A stretch of 64,000 bases of DNA from Polyangium sp. 6x1 (GTDB taxonomy: Bacteria; Myxococcota_A; Polyangia; Polyangiales; Polyangiaceae), in NCBI RefSeq assembly GCF_029946515.1, contig NZ_JARZHH010000022.1, positions 102,487 to 166,486 on the forward strand. Direction: 5' to 3'. This document shows, one piece after another, positions 53,638-62,047 of the stretch. Below the pieces are notes generated by a model. It was not told the origin of the DNA, ran no database searches, and saw only the letters and a list, made by a program, of their open reading frames with translations. Made by a program: the position numbers and the translations under genes. The first letter of the stretch is position 1, and each line of letters opens with the position of its first letter.

Positions 53638-53776
53638 GCCGCCTCCTCGGGGGACTGCCGACACCGGCCCACCCGGACCGCGGGGCGAGCATATTCGGGC
53701 CGATTTTTTTTGTCGAGGTTTTACGCGCGCGCTTGCCCCGCACACCACACGTCATGCGCGCAGGGCAAACCCGGGT

Positions 53777-54388
53777 TTACTTGGAGGAGAGGAGCGCGAG
53801 CGCCTCGCGCACGAGATCGCCGAGCGGCTCGGTCTGCACGCGCGCTCCGAGCGCCGTCACCGCACGGTCGGCCTCGGCAGGACGGAACCCCATCCGCGTG
53901 AGCGCGCCCTGCAGGAGCTCCGCTTTGCCCTCGGGCGCGGTGGGCCTCGGCGCTTCGACGCCCTTCGTGACGACCGGCGCCGCCGCGAGTTTGCCCTTGA
54001 GCTCCAGGATGAGCCGCTCCGCGGTCTTCTTGCCGACCCCGGGCACGGCCACGAGCCGCGACGCCTCGCCGCGCGCGATGGCCGCCGCGAGCTCACCCGC
54101 CGGCAGCGCGCCGAGGATCGACATCGCGATCTTCGGCCCGATGCTGGACACGCCGATCAGCGAGCGGAACGCCGCGCGATCGTCCCGCGTCGGGAAGCCG
54201 TAGAGCGCGAACGTGTCTTCCCGGACGTGCGTGTGCACGTACAGGGTGACCACGTCGTCCGCCTCCCGCGACGCACGCCCGAGCGCGCCGAGCGGCACCG
54301 TGACCTCGTAGCCGACCCCCCCGACGTCGATGACCACGACGCCCTCGGCCGAGTCCTCGACGATGCGGCCTGTGAGCCTGCCGATCAA
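53777..54388 (-). CDS. ruvA: Holliday junction helicase subunit RuvA
   Basis: Protein of 203 residues. OB-fold start MIGRLTGRIVE, the two helix-hairpin-helix motifs LIGVSSIGPKIAMSILGAL and LVAVPGVGKKTAERLILELK, and a C-terminal RuvB-binding domain (LLQGALTRMGFRPAEADRAV). It binds four-way junctions and loads RuvB for branch migration. TTG 54388 overlaps the stop of the upstream cytochrome-like lipoprotein gene (TTGA), an unusual partner; ruvB and ruvC are not in the window. Confidence 0.95.
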   Translation of the reverse strand: MIGRLTGRIVEDSAEGVVVIDVGGVGYEVTVPLGALGRASREADDVVTLYVHTHVREDTFALYGFPTRDDRAAFRSLIGVSSIGPKIAMSILGALPAGELAAAIARGEASRLVAVPGVGKKTAERLILELKGKLAAAPVVTKGVEAPRPTAPEGKAELLQGALTRMGFRPAEADRAVTALGARVQTEPLGDLVREALALLSSK

Positions 54389-54930
54389 TCCTTCTTCGCT
54401 CCCTGCGCGATCCAGCGACGAACCGTGTCGCGCGTCGCCTGCGGAAGGAGATCGCCCGTGAGCGGCATCGTGCCACCGCACGCCGCGTCGCAGACGACGG
54501 CGGCGCACGTGAGCGTGCCGTCCATCTTGTGCATGAGGAAGCTCGTCTCGGGGCTGTTCGGCTCGATGATCTTCATGCCCGTCGCCTTCGTGGCGGCGAC
54601 GCCGACGTTCTGCGAGAAGATCGCGTCGATCTCCGCCTGCGTCGGGGCCGTCGGGCCATTCGCCGGGCCGAGGTAGGGCTGGCCGGGCATCCCGGCGACG
54701 GCGCCGTGGCACGACGCGCCGCCGAGGCCGCAGGAGTTGCGGAAGATCGGCAGGACGTCCCCGGAGAACGTGACCGCGGGGCTCGCCTTGTCGAACGACC
54801 CGTAGTCGTAGCAAGTGTCGTCCCCCTCCCCATTCCCATCGGAACAACCCGCCACGCCGAACGAGAGCGCAGCGAGAGACGCAAGACCAGCAATCATCAA
54901 GGATACGAATTTGTTCGAGCGCTTCGACAT
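54385..54930 (-). CDS. Lipoprotein with an atypical c-type haem motif
   Basis: Protein of 181 residues. Signal sequence with lipobox VAGC (C29), then a cytochrome-c-like domain: FSGDVLPIFRNSCGLGGASCHG, where the Cys spacing is C-x6-CH and not C-x2-CH, and MPLTGDLLPQATRDTVRRWIAQGA, matching the end of such domains with the Met of a haem ligand region. Related long-spaced sites occur in planctomycete-type and myxobacterial cytochromes (recollection). Extracytoplasmic electron transfer is likely. It drives ruvA translation through a TTGA overlap. Confidence 0.75.
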   Translation of the reverse strand: MSKRSNKFVSLMIAGLASLAALSFGVAGCSDGNGEGDDTCYDYGSFDKASPAVTFSGDVLPIFRNSCGLGGASCHGAVAGMPGQPYLGPANGPTAPTQAEIDAIFSQNVGVAATKATGMKIIEPNSPETSFLMHKMDGTLTCAAVVCDAACGGTMPLTGDLLPQATRDTVRRWIAQGAKKD

Positions 54931-55026
54931 GGCCCCGACCCTACCAGAATTCCGAGCCAGGACGAGCAGCGGATAGGCGCTGCTCGCTTGGCCCACGTGG
55001 GCCTCGAGCACTACCATCGGGGCGGC

Positions 55027-55503
55027 ATGCGGTCCCTTTGCGCCCTCACGCTCGCCCTCCTCGCATCCGGCTGCGCCGGCGGGGGGCAAGATGCCCTCCG
55101 CAAGGAGATCGAGGCGCTGCGGGCGGAGGTGGGCCGCGTCCGTGCAGACAACAACATCCTCACGGCACGGGTCGAGACGCTCGAACGTACGAACGCGAAG
55201 CTTTCCGCGCGTCCCCCCGCGCCGACCCCGAGCGCCCCGAAGAGCGCCGAGGACGATCGACCCACGCTCGACGTCGTGCACCTCGCGCCCACCCCGGAAG
55301 GCGGGACGGCGGCGTCCCTCGCCCCGATCGCTGCTGCACCAACGGATGACCCGACCGTCGCCGACGACGCCGATGAAGCGCCTCGCCCGGTCCTCCGCTC
55401 CACAGGCCGGGGCGAGGTGATCACGCACCCGACAGCGCCCGCGCCCGCGAGCCCCGCGAAGGCCAAGCGCCCCCTCCCGAGCCCCCCAAGAACGGCACCA
55501 TGA
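55027..55503 (+). CDS. Coiled-coil lipoprotein
   Basis: Protein of 158 residues. Lipobox LLASGC (C16), a coiled coil at about 22-60 (LRKEIEALRAEVGRVRADNNILTARVETLE), then a Pro/Ala/Asp-rich disordered tail. The stop overlaps the LysM gene start (ATGA at 55500). It may anchor or stabilise the LysM protein at the envelope (inference). Divergent from the cytochrome-like gene across 96 bases that hold both promoters. Confidence 0.8.
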   Translation: MRSLCALTLALLASGCAGGGQDALRKEIEALRAEVGRVRADNNILTARVETLERTNAKLSARPPAPTPSAPKSAEDDRPTLDVVHLAPTPEGGTAASLAPIAAAPTDDPTVADDADEAPRPVLRSTGRGEVITHPTAPAPASPAKAKRPLPSPPRTAP

Positions 55504-56813
55504 AGGACACACGCGCCCTCGCCCCCGCCATCGTCCTCCTCTCCCTCGCGGCCGCAGGCCACGCAGGCGCGCAGGACGAGTCCGAAGCCGCCCCCACGCC
55601 GGGCGGCGGCGCGAACGTCACCGTCGTGCAGGTGCCGCAAGCGCCGACGCAAACGCAGGTCGTCATGCCGGGCTACCCGCAACCTGGCTACAACCCCGAC
55701 GCGCATCTGCCTTCGAGCTCACGCTCCTCGGCCGACACATCACGCTCCACCGACGGCTTCGATCTCCTGCCCGATCCGGCGGCGAGCGAGACCGTGCGAG
55801 GCACGGCAAACGGCGGCTTCGTCCTCGAAGGCCAGCACGTGCCGGAGCTCCACAGCGTACGCACGGGCGACACGCTGTGGGACATCTCGAGCCGCTACTA
55901 CAAGAACCCCTACGGCTGGCCGCGGCTCTGGGCGCAGAACCCGCAGATCCAGAACCCGCACTGGATCTACCCGGGCGATCAAGTGCGCCTGCGCGACGCC
56001 GGCGACAGCGGTCTTCCCGGCATGCGGCGCCTGCTCTCGGGCGGGCGCAAGGTCTCACCGCAGACGGTGTTCCTGCGCGACACGGGCTGGCTCGACGACA
56101 AGAAGGACGACGTCTGGGGCGAGATCAACGGCAGCCCCGCAGACAAGATGCTGCTCAGCGCAGGCGACGACGTGTACGCGAAGCTCGACGAGGGCCACGA
56201 GGTGGCCGTGGGCCAGCTCCTCACGATCTTCCGCCCCCTCGTGACGAGCGGCGACGCCGCACAGAAGGGCCAGCTCATCTCGATCCGCGGCACCCTGCGC
56301 GTCGATCGAATCAACACACAGACGCGCATGATCCGCGGCCGCGTGGTCGAGTCACTCGACACAGTGGAGCGAGGCGCGAAGATCGGCCCCGTCGACCGCA
56401 GCTTCGTGGTCGTGCCCCCCGTGACGAGCGCCGACGACATCGACGCAAAGATCGTGGCAGCGCTCTATCCGCACGCGTTCTACGGGCAAAACCAGATCGT
56501 CTTCCTCGACAAGGGCGAGAAGGAGGGCGTGAAGCCCGGCATGCGCTTCTTCGCCTTGCGCCGCGGCGATCGCTGGCGCCACACGCTGCGCGGCGCAGGC
56601 AAGTTCGCCACCGTGCGCCCCGTCATCGAGGACGATCGCCCCGCACAAACGGAAAACCTCTCCCCGCCCGGCGACGACAACCTCTTCCCAGACGAGACCT
56701 ACGCCGAGCTGCGCGTGGTCAAAGTCCGCGAGCACACGGCAACAGCGCTGGTGACAGTCTCGTCGCACGAGATCGAGCGCGGCGCGTTCGTGACGGCCCG
56801 CAAGGGGTACTAG
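55500..56813 (+). CDS. Exported LysM-domain protein
   Basis: Protein of 437 residues. Signal peptide 1-24 (AAAGHAGAQ), disordered Ser/Pro segment, LysM at about 118-168 (HSVRTGDTLWDISSRYYKNPYGWPRLWAQNP, IYPGDQVRL) for binding peptidoglycan, and a beta-rich C-terminal half (about 190-437) without recognised domain. Likely a periplasmic or outer-membrane-associated wall-binding protein. Coupled to the coiled-coil lipoprotein gene. A hairpin cluster follows its stop. Confidence 0.88.
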   Translation: MKDTRALAPAIVLLSLAAAGHAGAQDESEAAPTPGGGANVTVVQVPQAPTQTQVVMPGYPQPGYNPDAHLPSSSRSSADTSRSTDGFDLLPDPAASETVRGTANGGFVLEGQHVPELHSVRTGDTLWDISSRYYKNPYGWPRLWAQNPQIQNPHWIYPGDQVRLRDAGDSGLPGMRRLLSGGRKVSPQTVFLRDTGWLDDKKDDVWGEINGSPADKMLLSAGDDVYAKLDEGHEVAVGQLLTIFRPLVTSGDAAQKGQLISIRGTLRVDRINTQTRMIRGRVVESLDTVERGAKIGPVDRSFVVVPPVTSADDIDAKIVAALYPHAFYGQNQIVFLDKGEKEGVKPGMRFFALRRGDRWRHTLRGAGKFATVRPVIEDDRPAQTENLSPPGDDNLFPDETYAELRVVKVREHTATALVTVSSHEIERGAFVTARKGY

Positions 56814-57218
56814 ATGGCGCCTCGCTGGGGCTTCGCCCCAGGCCCCACCAGGAGCTGTCCGCTCCTGGACCTGGACCAGCGCCCGCGCTGGACGGAGGGT
56901 CGATGAACTGCGCTCCGCGCAGTTCATCGAACAGCCGGGGTCAAGACCACGAGCGATCCTGCCAACCAAGACAGCAGCGCTGACGTTTTGACTGGCGGGG
57001 CGGTACCACCGGCCTGTGGGAAGAACTGCGCGGAGCGCAGTTCTTCCACGCAAGGTCCTGGGTTGGCCCTGCAAAGGGGGGGCGGACAGCTTGAAAAACT
57101 TTCCCCGCATCGACTGCGCTTCGCGCAGTCGATGCCCAGAGGTCCAGGGCTGGCCCTGGTCCGGGTCGAGGGGCGGATAGCCCCCGCGGGGCCCGGGGCA
57201 GAGCCCCGGCGCGGCGGC
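56814..57218. other. Convergent intergenic region dominated by palindromes
   Basis: This 405-base gap lies between the LysM gene (plus) and a small membrane protein gene (minus). Five clear hairpins at 56825-57135 are described in the next entry. The right end (57140-57215) is GC-rich with weaker stems (CCAGGGC/GCCCTGG at 57144-57159; CCGGGG/CCCCGG at 57193-57209). No gene is seen. Confidence 0.7.
56825..57135. repeat. Hairpin cluster with a shared ACTGCGC-n3-GCGCAGT core
   Basis: Stems: 7 bp at 56825-56831/56835-56841; 8 bp at 56848-56855/56861-56868; 14 bp at 56900-56913/56917-56930; 13 bp at 57019-57031/57035-57047; 13 bp at 57107-57119/57123-57135. The last three share the core ACTGCGC-n3-GCGCAGT (loops TCC, GGA, TTC). 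Their outer arms differ (TCGATGA, GGAAGA, GCATCG), yet each arm has its exact complement on the other side. This covariation points to selection for structure or to a palindromic repeat family. Confidence 0.85.
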
Positions 57219-57629
57219 CTAGGGTGACCCCGGTCCGCCAAGCCAAATCGGCACGAACCGCGGCGACACGATCGCCAGGATGCATGCGGCGGCCGCGAGC
57301 ACGGCGCCGCCGTGCAGGAGCGCGAGGCCTGCCCGCGTGAGGCCCTTTGGCTGCGTTTGCCCGACGGAGCTCACGGCTGCCAGCGCGTTGGCGATGGGGA
57401 TGGCGAATGCGAGCCACAGGAGCGGTGAGGTGGTCTCGCCGGGGGACTTCGGCGTCACGAGGGCGGCGACGAGCAGGTATGCGGAAAACAGGTAGATCGT
57501 CGGGCTCTTGATGCGCCGCGCTGCGAGGTGGGCCCGGCCCTCGCGTGCGCCGTGGACCCCTCGGATTACAGCGACGAGCGCCGCGACGAGCAGCCAGGTG
57601 ACGCTGAGGAGCCAGGCGAGGGGGTGCAT
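57219..57629 (-). CDS. Small four-helix membrane protein
   Basis: Protein of 136 residues with four hydrophobic segments (about 4-25, 45-65, 70-92, 105-128). No family recognised. ATG 57629 is the first start that begins with a membrane helix; the upstream extension overlaps the promoter area of the divergent lipoprotein gene. Codon use is normal for the window. Genuine gene likely, function unknown. Confidence 0.6.
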   Translation of the reverse strand: MHPLAWLLSVTWLLVAALVAVIRGVHGAREGRAHLAARRIKSPTIYLFSAYLLVAALVTPKSPGETTSPLLWLAFAIPIANALAAVSSVGQTQPKGLTRAGLALLHGGAVLAAAACILAIVSPRFVPIWLGGPGSP

Positions 57630-57698
57630 CGCGTCCGCGTGGAAGATTCCGCCATACCACGAACCATGCGTACGCTGGCCGTGGTAAACAGAAAAACC

Positions 57699-58130
57699 AT
57701 GAAGCGTGCGGCCCTTCCGCTCGGTCTTGCCCTCCTCGCTCTCTATGCGCTCGTGCCCTTGGGCTGTGCTGGGACGCAGCAGCAGCCGCAGGGCCCTGAC
57801 ATCGGCGTCGTCGATGCGCAGGTCGTGGTCGTGGCGGAGAGTTGCCCCGATCAGAAGACGATGAATGCCAAGAGCGCGCATGCGACGATCCAGAAGGTCG
57901 TCGAGCCGTGCAACACGATCCCTGGCGGCGCTGCGCACTTCTCGACCACGCTCATGCCGGGTGGTCGCATCATGCTCGCGTCTCCCTCCGGCGATCCGGC
58001 CGATGGCGTCGTGCCCACGTGCGTGCTCTCGAACCAGCTCACGCATCGCGTGTTTCTGAAGAAGCCTTGCAAGTTCGACGTCAAGCTCGAAGAGCGCAAG
58101 GTCCAGGCGCAGGCGCCCGCCGAGCCCTGA
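57699..58130 (+). CDS. Small lipoprotein
   Basis: Protein of 143 residues. Lipobox VPLGC (C22) after a signal helix, then a compact domain with three Cys (ESCPDQK, EPCNTIPG, PTCVLSN) and a basic C-terminus KPCKFDVKLEERKVQ. No family recognised. ATG 57699 is preferred to ATG 57666 because it gives a standard signal length. Convergent with the membrane-protein/radical SAM operon. Confidence 0.75.
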   Translation: MKRAALPLGLALLALYALVPLGCAGTQQQPQGPDIGVVDAQVVVVAESCPDQKTMNAKSAHATIQKVVEPCNTIPGGAAHFSTTLMPGGRIMLASPSGDPADGVVPTCVLSNQLTHRVFLKKPCKFDVKLEERKVQAQAPAEP

Positions 58131-58136
58131 GTCGTC

Positions 58137-58541
58137 TCACCGCGGGCAGTACCAGGACGGCAGCGGCCATGGGTTTGGCGTCTGCGTCATGAGTGCCCAG
58201 CCGAAGTAGACGAAGTCCACGAGCAGCACGAGCCCACCTGCGCGCGCGACCGCCATCACTGCGCTCGGCCGCGACAACCAGCGCGCTCGCTGCGCCAGCA
58301 CGTACACGGCCGCGCCTGCGGCGATCGCGAACACGAGCCCCAGCGCTGTTCGCCCGTACCAGTCCATCCCGAGCCCTGCGGGCCGCGAGGCGAGGACGAA
58401 CCTTCGTTCGAGTGGCAGGTACCAGGGCACGGGCGACTTGCGTGCTGCGCTCACGAGGAACGCGAGCCCGTAGGCGAGCCGCGCTGCGAGAAACGCGAGG
58501 AAGAGCCGCGCTGAGGGCGAAGGTGGCTTCGTCTCGCTCAT
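58137..58541 (-). CDS. Membrane protein of the radical SAM operon (1)
   Basis: Protein of 134 residues with about three helices (12-32, 68-85, 100-120) and a conserved-looking end NPWPLPSWYCPR. ATG 58541 overlaps the upstream gene stop (ATGA), so it is the third gene of the rSAM-membrane-membrane operon. No family recognised; it may be an electron-transfer or export partner. Confidence 0.65.
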   Translation of the reverse strand: MSETKPPSPSARLFLAFLAARLAYGLAFLVSAARKSPVPWYLPLERRFVLASRPAGLGMDWYGRTALGLVFAIAAGAAVYVLAQRARWLSRPSAVMAVARAGGLVLLVDFVYFGWALMTQTPNPWPLPSWYCPR

Positions 58542-59041
58542 CCGAGCCCCCGCACCGACGTGACGAGGATGCCGAGCGTCACGTTCAGCCACACGACGCC
58601 GCACACGAGGAAGCTCATCACCGCGTAGATCCGCACGAGCCAGCGCTCCTCCGCGGGCTTCAGCGTGAACGCGAGCGCGCCGAGCCCGAGCGCCACGACG
58701 AGCGTCAGCGACGCGTACACTTCTTTGACGTCGAACAATCCCGAGTAGAGCGGCGCGTATCGATCGAGGTAGATGCCTCGCACGTGGTAGCGGTACGTCG
58801 GGTAGAGCAGCGCGCCCACGGCGAAGGTGAAGACGTATGCGACGGCCACGACCTTCGCCCAGGTCTTCTCGGTCGCGACGCGGAGGAAACGACCGCGCAG
58901 GTAGTGGCGCATCGTGAGGGCGTGGTGCGTCGCGGCGCCGACGAGGACGATGCTGCCCGCGGCGTGCAGCACCATGAGCAGACGACGCGCGCCGTAGAGG
59001 AAGACGGCTTCGGCTTCGGGCGGCGCGCAAGGCTCGATCAC
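58538..59041 (-). CDS. Membrane protein of the radical SAM operon (2)
   Basis: Protein of 167 residues with four hydrophobic helices, starting GTG 59041 inside the radical SAM stop (GTGA). Helix 1 has LHAAGSIVLVGAATHHALTMRHYLRG, with a His pair that could bind haem as in cytochrome-b-like proteins (inference); another His lies in RYHVRG. Its coupling to both neighbours indicates one functional unit. Confidence 0.68.
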   Translation of the reverse strand: MIEPCAPPEAEAVFLYGARRLLMVLHAAGSIVLVGAATHHALTMRHYLRGRFLRVATEKTWAKVVAVAYVFTFAVGALLYPTYRYHVRGIYLDRYAPLYSGLFDVKEVYASLTLVVALGLGALAFTLKPAEERWLVRIYAVMSFLVCGVVWLNVTLGILVTSVRGLG

Positions 59042-60156
59042 GTGGAAGCCTCGGTTCGTCGCACGCGGGGGCACTCCGGGTCGGGGCGGAATTCGTTCGC
59101 CGCGTGGCGCGAGACGACCTGACAGCCGCCGCGACAGACGGGGAACAACGTGCAGGAGGCGCAGGGCTCCGGCGGGCTCGCGTGATACGCGCGGAAGCGA
59201 TCGATCTCCTCGCTCGACGAGGGCGAGAAGCTGCACGGCGCGGCGCGCCCCGCGACGTCGATCCCGCCGAGGTGCCTGCCGGCCTCGCAGCCGAACACGC
59301 CGAGAGACGCGAGCATCTCCGCCGCGCGAGGCTCGACCGCGAGCGCCTCCGACAGGAGCGGCACGAGTGCACAATCGATCCGGACCGACAGGCGCCGCTG
59401 GTGCACGATCGCCGTGATCGCGGGCCAGAGCGCTTCTCGCTGCGCGGCCGAGAGCCGCGCCTCGAAGTAGCCGAGTCCCGCGGCGCGCCCCTGCGGCTTG
59501 TAGCGCAAGAGCTGAACCTCCCCTGCCCCGAGATCGGCGACACGTTCGGCGGTGGCATGCAGATGCTCGAACGATCGCCGCGTGAGCACGAGGTTCACGC
59601 CGACGGGAATCCCCGCGCGCGCGAGGATCTCGATCGCCCGCTCGGCCACACGCGCACCGTCGAACCCACGCACGGCTGCGTACGCGCCGCCCACGCCGTC
59701 GTGGCTCACGTTGATCTGCGCGAACGCGCGTAGCTCCTTCGCGCGCTCTTCTCGCAGCCCGAACCCGCTCGTCGTCATCACGGGCACGAGCCCGAGGGAA
59801 CGCGCGAAGGCCGCGAGCTCGCCGAGGTCCTCGCGGAGCAGCGGCTCGCCGCCGCCGAAGGCCACGGTCGACGCGCCGAGCGCGCGTACAGACGCGAGCC
59901 GTTCGCGAAGCTCCTCCAGGGAAGGCTCCGCGCCGTCGGGCCGCGCGTCGAGGTAGCAGTCGGCGCAGGGCGCGTGGCAACGCGCGTTCACCGCGAGATG
60001 GACTTCGAGCGGGCGTGGCGGCGCGGGCGCGTCTGCGGGTTGTTGCCCCGAGGGAACTCCGAGCCGCGCGGCGAGCGCGTGATCGACGGCGACGAGGGTT
60101 CGATCATCGAGACGAACCCACGCGCCGAAGGGCTCGGGGCGGGACCAGGGGGGCAT
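59038..60156 (-). CDS. Radical SAM/SPASM-domain protein
   Basis: Protein of 372 residues. C60-x3-C64-x2-C67 (CHAPCADC) binds the SAM-cleaving 4Fe-4S cluster, GGGEPLL is present, and the C-terminal SPASM-type block has CASCTLFPVCRGGC plus a late Cys for auxiliary clusters, as in PqqE-type and other peptide- or protein-modifying enzymes. No precursor peptide or PqqD/RRE partner is visible. It heads an operon with two membrane proteins. Possible role: modification of an exported or membrane protein. Confidence 0.85.
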   Translation of the reverse strand: MPPWSRPEPFGAWVRLDDRTLVAVDHALAARLGVPSGQQPADAPAPPRPLEVHLAVNARCHAPCADCYLDARPDGAEPSLEELRERLASVRALGASTVAFGGGEPLLREDLGELAAFARSLGLVPVMTTSGFGLREERAKELRAFAQINVSHDGVGGAYAAVRGFDGARVAERAIEILARAGIPVGVNLVLTRRSFEHLHATAERVADLGAGEVQLLRYKPQGRAAGLGYFEARLSAAQREALWPAITAIVHQRRLSVRIDCALVPLLSEALAVEPRAAEMLASLGVFGCEAGRHLGGIDVAGRAAPCSFSPSSSEEIDRFRAYHASPPEPCASCTLFPVCRGGCQVVSRHAANEFRPDPECPRVRRTEAST

Positions 60157-60260
60157 GTGGGGAGAGCGGTCTAGTGCGGACGGGCGTGGGCGTCACGGGA
60201 ACGAGCGAGCGGGGGCGTGCGCTTGACGGGGAAAGCGGGGTGCTCGAACCTTCGCGGGAG

Positions 60261-61415
60261 ATGTTTCTGCGAAGCCTGAAGCTCAACCGGCTGCTCTCGT
60301 TCGGTCCGGATGCGGAGGCGGTCGAGCTTCGGCCGCTGAACGTGCTGATCGGGCCGAATGGGTCGGGCAAGTCGAACTTCATCGAGGCGATCGGGCTTCT
60401 GAAGGCGACGCCGAAGGAACTGGGGCTCCCGACCCGCCTGAGTGGGGTGGCAAATTGGATCTGGAAAGGCGAGCCAGAGGGGCAGGCCGAGCTGGAGGCA
60501 GTTTTCACCTACCGACCCGACTTGAACCTCCGCCATCGGGTGACGTTCGCGGATATCCGCTCCCGGTTCGAACTCGTGGATGAACGCGTCGAGAACGAGC
60601 AGAAGCTGGAAGGTGAGCTGAAGCCGTACTTCTACTTCGGCTATGAAAATGGGCGCCCCATGCTCAACGTGAAGGAAGGGCGAAGGCAGCTCCGTCGCGA
60701 GGACATGGATCCGGGGAAGTCCATCTTGGCCCAACGCAAGGATCCGGACGCGTATCCTGAGCTCTGGTTTCTGAGTGACGCATACGAGGGAATTCGCCTT
60801 TACCGAGATTGGACATTTGGGCGGCACGCTCCACCGCGGCTGTCACAACCCGCCGATTTGCCGGCGGGGTACCTGCTGGAGGATGCTTCCAACCTGGGGC
60901 TGGTATTGAACTGGTACAGGAACGACGTGCCAACGAAGCGAGCCTTGCTCGAGAACCTGCGAAAGGTCTTCGATGGGGTGGTCGACTTCTCGGTGCAAAT
61001 CCTCGCCGGCAGGGTTCAGATCGTGCTGGAAGAGGAGCGCTGGACGATCCCCGCCTCCCGCCTCTCCGACGGCACCTTGCGCTGGCTCTCCCTTCTCGCG
61101 ATCCTCCTCGATCCCAAGCCTCCGCCGCTCGTCTGCATCGAGGAGCCCGAGCTCGGCCTTCATCCAGACCTCATTCACGTCCTCGCGCGTCTCTTGAAGG
61201 ATGCCTCGGAGCGCATGCAAATCATCGTCACGACACACTCCGAGGCGCTCCTCGATGCCTTCACCGCTACACCCGAAGACGTCCTCGTCTGCGAGCGTCG
61301 TGACGGATGCACGACGATGACACGGCTCGAAGGTGAACGACTCGCGGCATGGCTTGAGGACTATTCCCTTGGGCAGCTCTGGGCGAAAGGTGAGATCGGA
61401 GGCTCGCGGTGGTGA
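60261..61415 (+). CDS. AAA family ATPase (AAA15/OLD-like) of a two-gene module
   Basis: Protein of 384 residues. Walker A GPNGSGKS (31-38), signature-like RLSDGTLRWLSL, Walker B CIEEPELGLHPD (E294, E295) and TTHSEALLDAF, as in SMC/RecF-type and OLD-family ATPases. Such ATPases dimerise and control a nuclease partner. Codon use and GC are a little lower than in the neighbours, in line with an acquired module. GTG 60240 is an alternative start. The DUF4276 gene overlaps it by seven bases. Confidence 0.85.
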   Translation: MFLRSLKLNRLLSFGPDAEAVELRPLNVLIGPNGSGKSNFIEAIGLLKATPKELGLPTRLSGVANWIWKGEPEGQAELEAVFTYRPDLNLRHRVTFADIRSRFELVDERVENEQKLEGELKPYFYFGYENGRPMLNVKEGRRQLRREDMDPGKSILAQRKDPDAYPELWFLSDAYEGIRLYRDWTFGRHAPPRLSQPADLPAGYLLEDASNLGLVLNWYRNDVPTKRALLENLRKVFDGVVDFSVQILAGRVQIVLEEERWTIPASRLSDGTLRWLSLLAILLDPKPPPLVCIEEPELGLHPDLIHVLARLLKDASERMQIIVTTHSEALLDAFTATPEDVLVCERRDGCTTMTRLEGERLAAWLEDYSLGQLWAKGEIGGSRW

Positions 61416-62047
61416 AGAAGCCATCGGCATCGAAGCCCACCAGCATTCGCATCTACATCGAGGGTGGTGGCAGTTCCAGTAGCGGACAAAGGCAGCTCCG
61501 TAACGGCTTTCTGGAGCTCTTCGAAAGGGAGATCGCCCCTCGCTCGCTGACGGTCGTTGCATGTGGAGGGCGAAACGCCGCCTACAAGGATTTTCGTCTC
61601 GCCCTTACGCACCACCCCGAGGCGCTCTGCTTGCTGCTCGTCGACAGTGAGGAGTCGATCGCCATGGGTGTTTCCGCATGGGCACACGTGCAGCAACGCA
61701 AAGAAGACCAGTGGTCAAAGCCCCCGGCTGCCACCGACGACCACCTGCACTTCATGGTCCAGGCCATGGAGGCGTGGCTCCTCGCGGATCCCCAGGCGCT
61801 CGCTCGTTACTACGGCAAGGACTTCCAGCCGAGTGCTCTCCCTGCACGTCAGAACATCGAGAACATCCCCAAGCAGGATCTCAAGAGTATCCTCAAGCAC
61901 GCCTCGCGAAACACGAAGAAGGCCGGCTATGACGAGACGCACGGCTTCGCGCTCATCGGCCTCATCGATCCCGCCAAGGTCCGCGCCGCTTCCCCTTGGG
62001 CCGCCCGCTTCTTCGACCATCTTCTCACCCTCTGCCCCGCCCGCTGA
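61409..62047 (+). CDS. DUF4276 (TOPRIM-like) partner of the AAA ATPase
   Basis: Protein of 212 residues. IYIEGGG (E18), LLLVDSEES (D79, E81) and QAMEAWLLAD are the DUF4276 hallmarks; the E...DxE arrangement recalls TOPRIM nucleases. In PARIS, Gabija and OLD systems an AAA ATPase works with a TOPRIM nuclease in phage defence; the ATPase-DUF4276 pair is a similar, less studied layout. GTG 61409 lies inside the ATPase gene. A repeat array follows. Confidence 0.82.
   Translation: MVKKPSASKPTSIRIYIEGGGSSSSGQRQLRNGFLELFEREIAPRSLTVVACGGRNAAYKDFRLALTHHPEALCLLLVDSEESIAMGVSAWAHVQQRKEDQWSKPPAATDDHLHFMVQAMEAWLLADPQALARYYGKDFQPSALPARQNIENIPKQDLKSILKHASRNTKKAGYDETHGFALIGLIDPAKVRAASPWAARFFDHLLTLCPAR

Noticed and set aside
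57219..60156. RiPP biosynthetic cluster around the radical SAM gene
   Set aside because: No precursor peptide, RRE/PqqD protein or dedicated transporter was found, so only the operon itself is reported.
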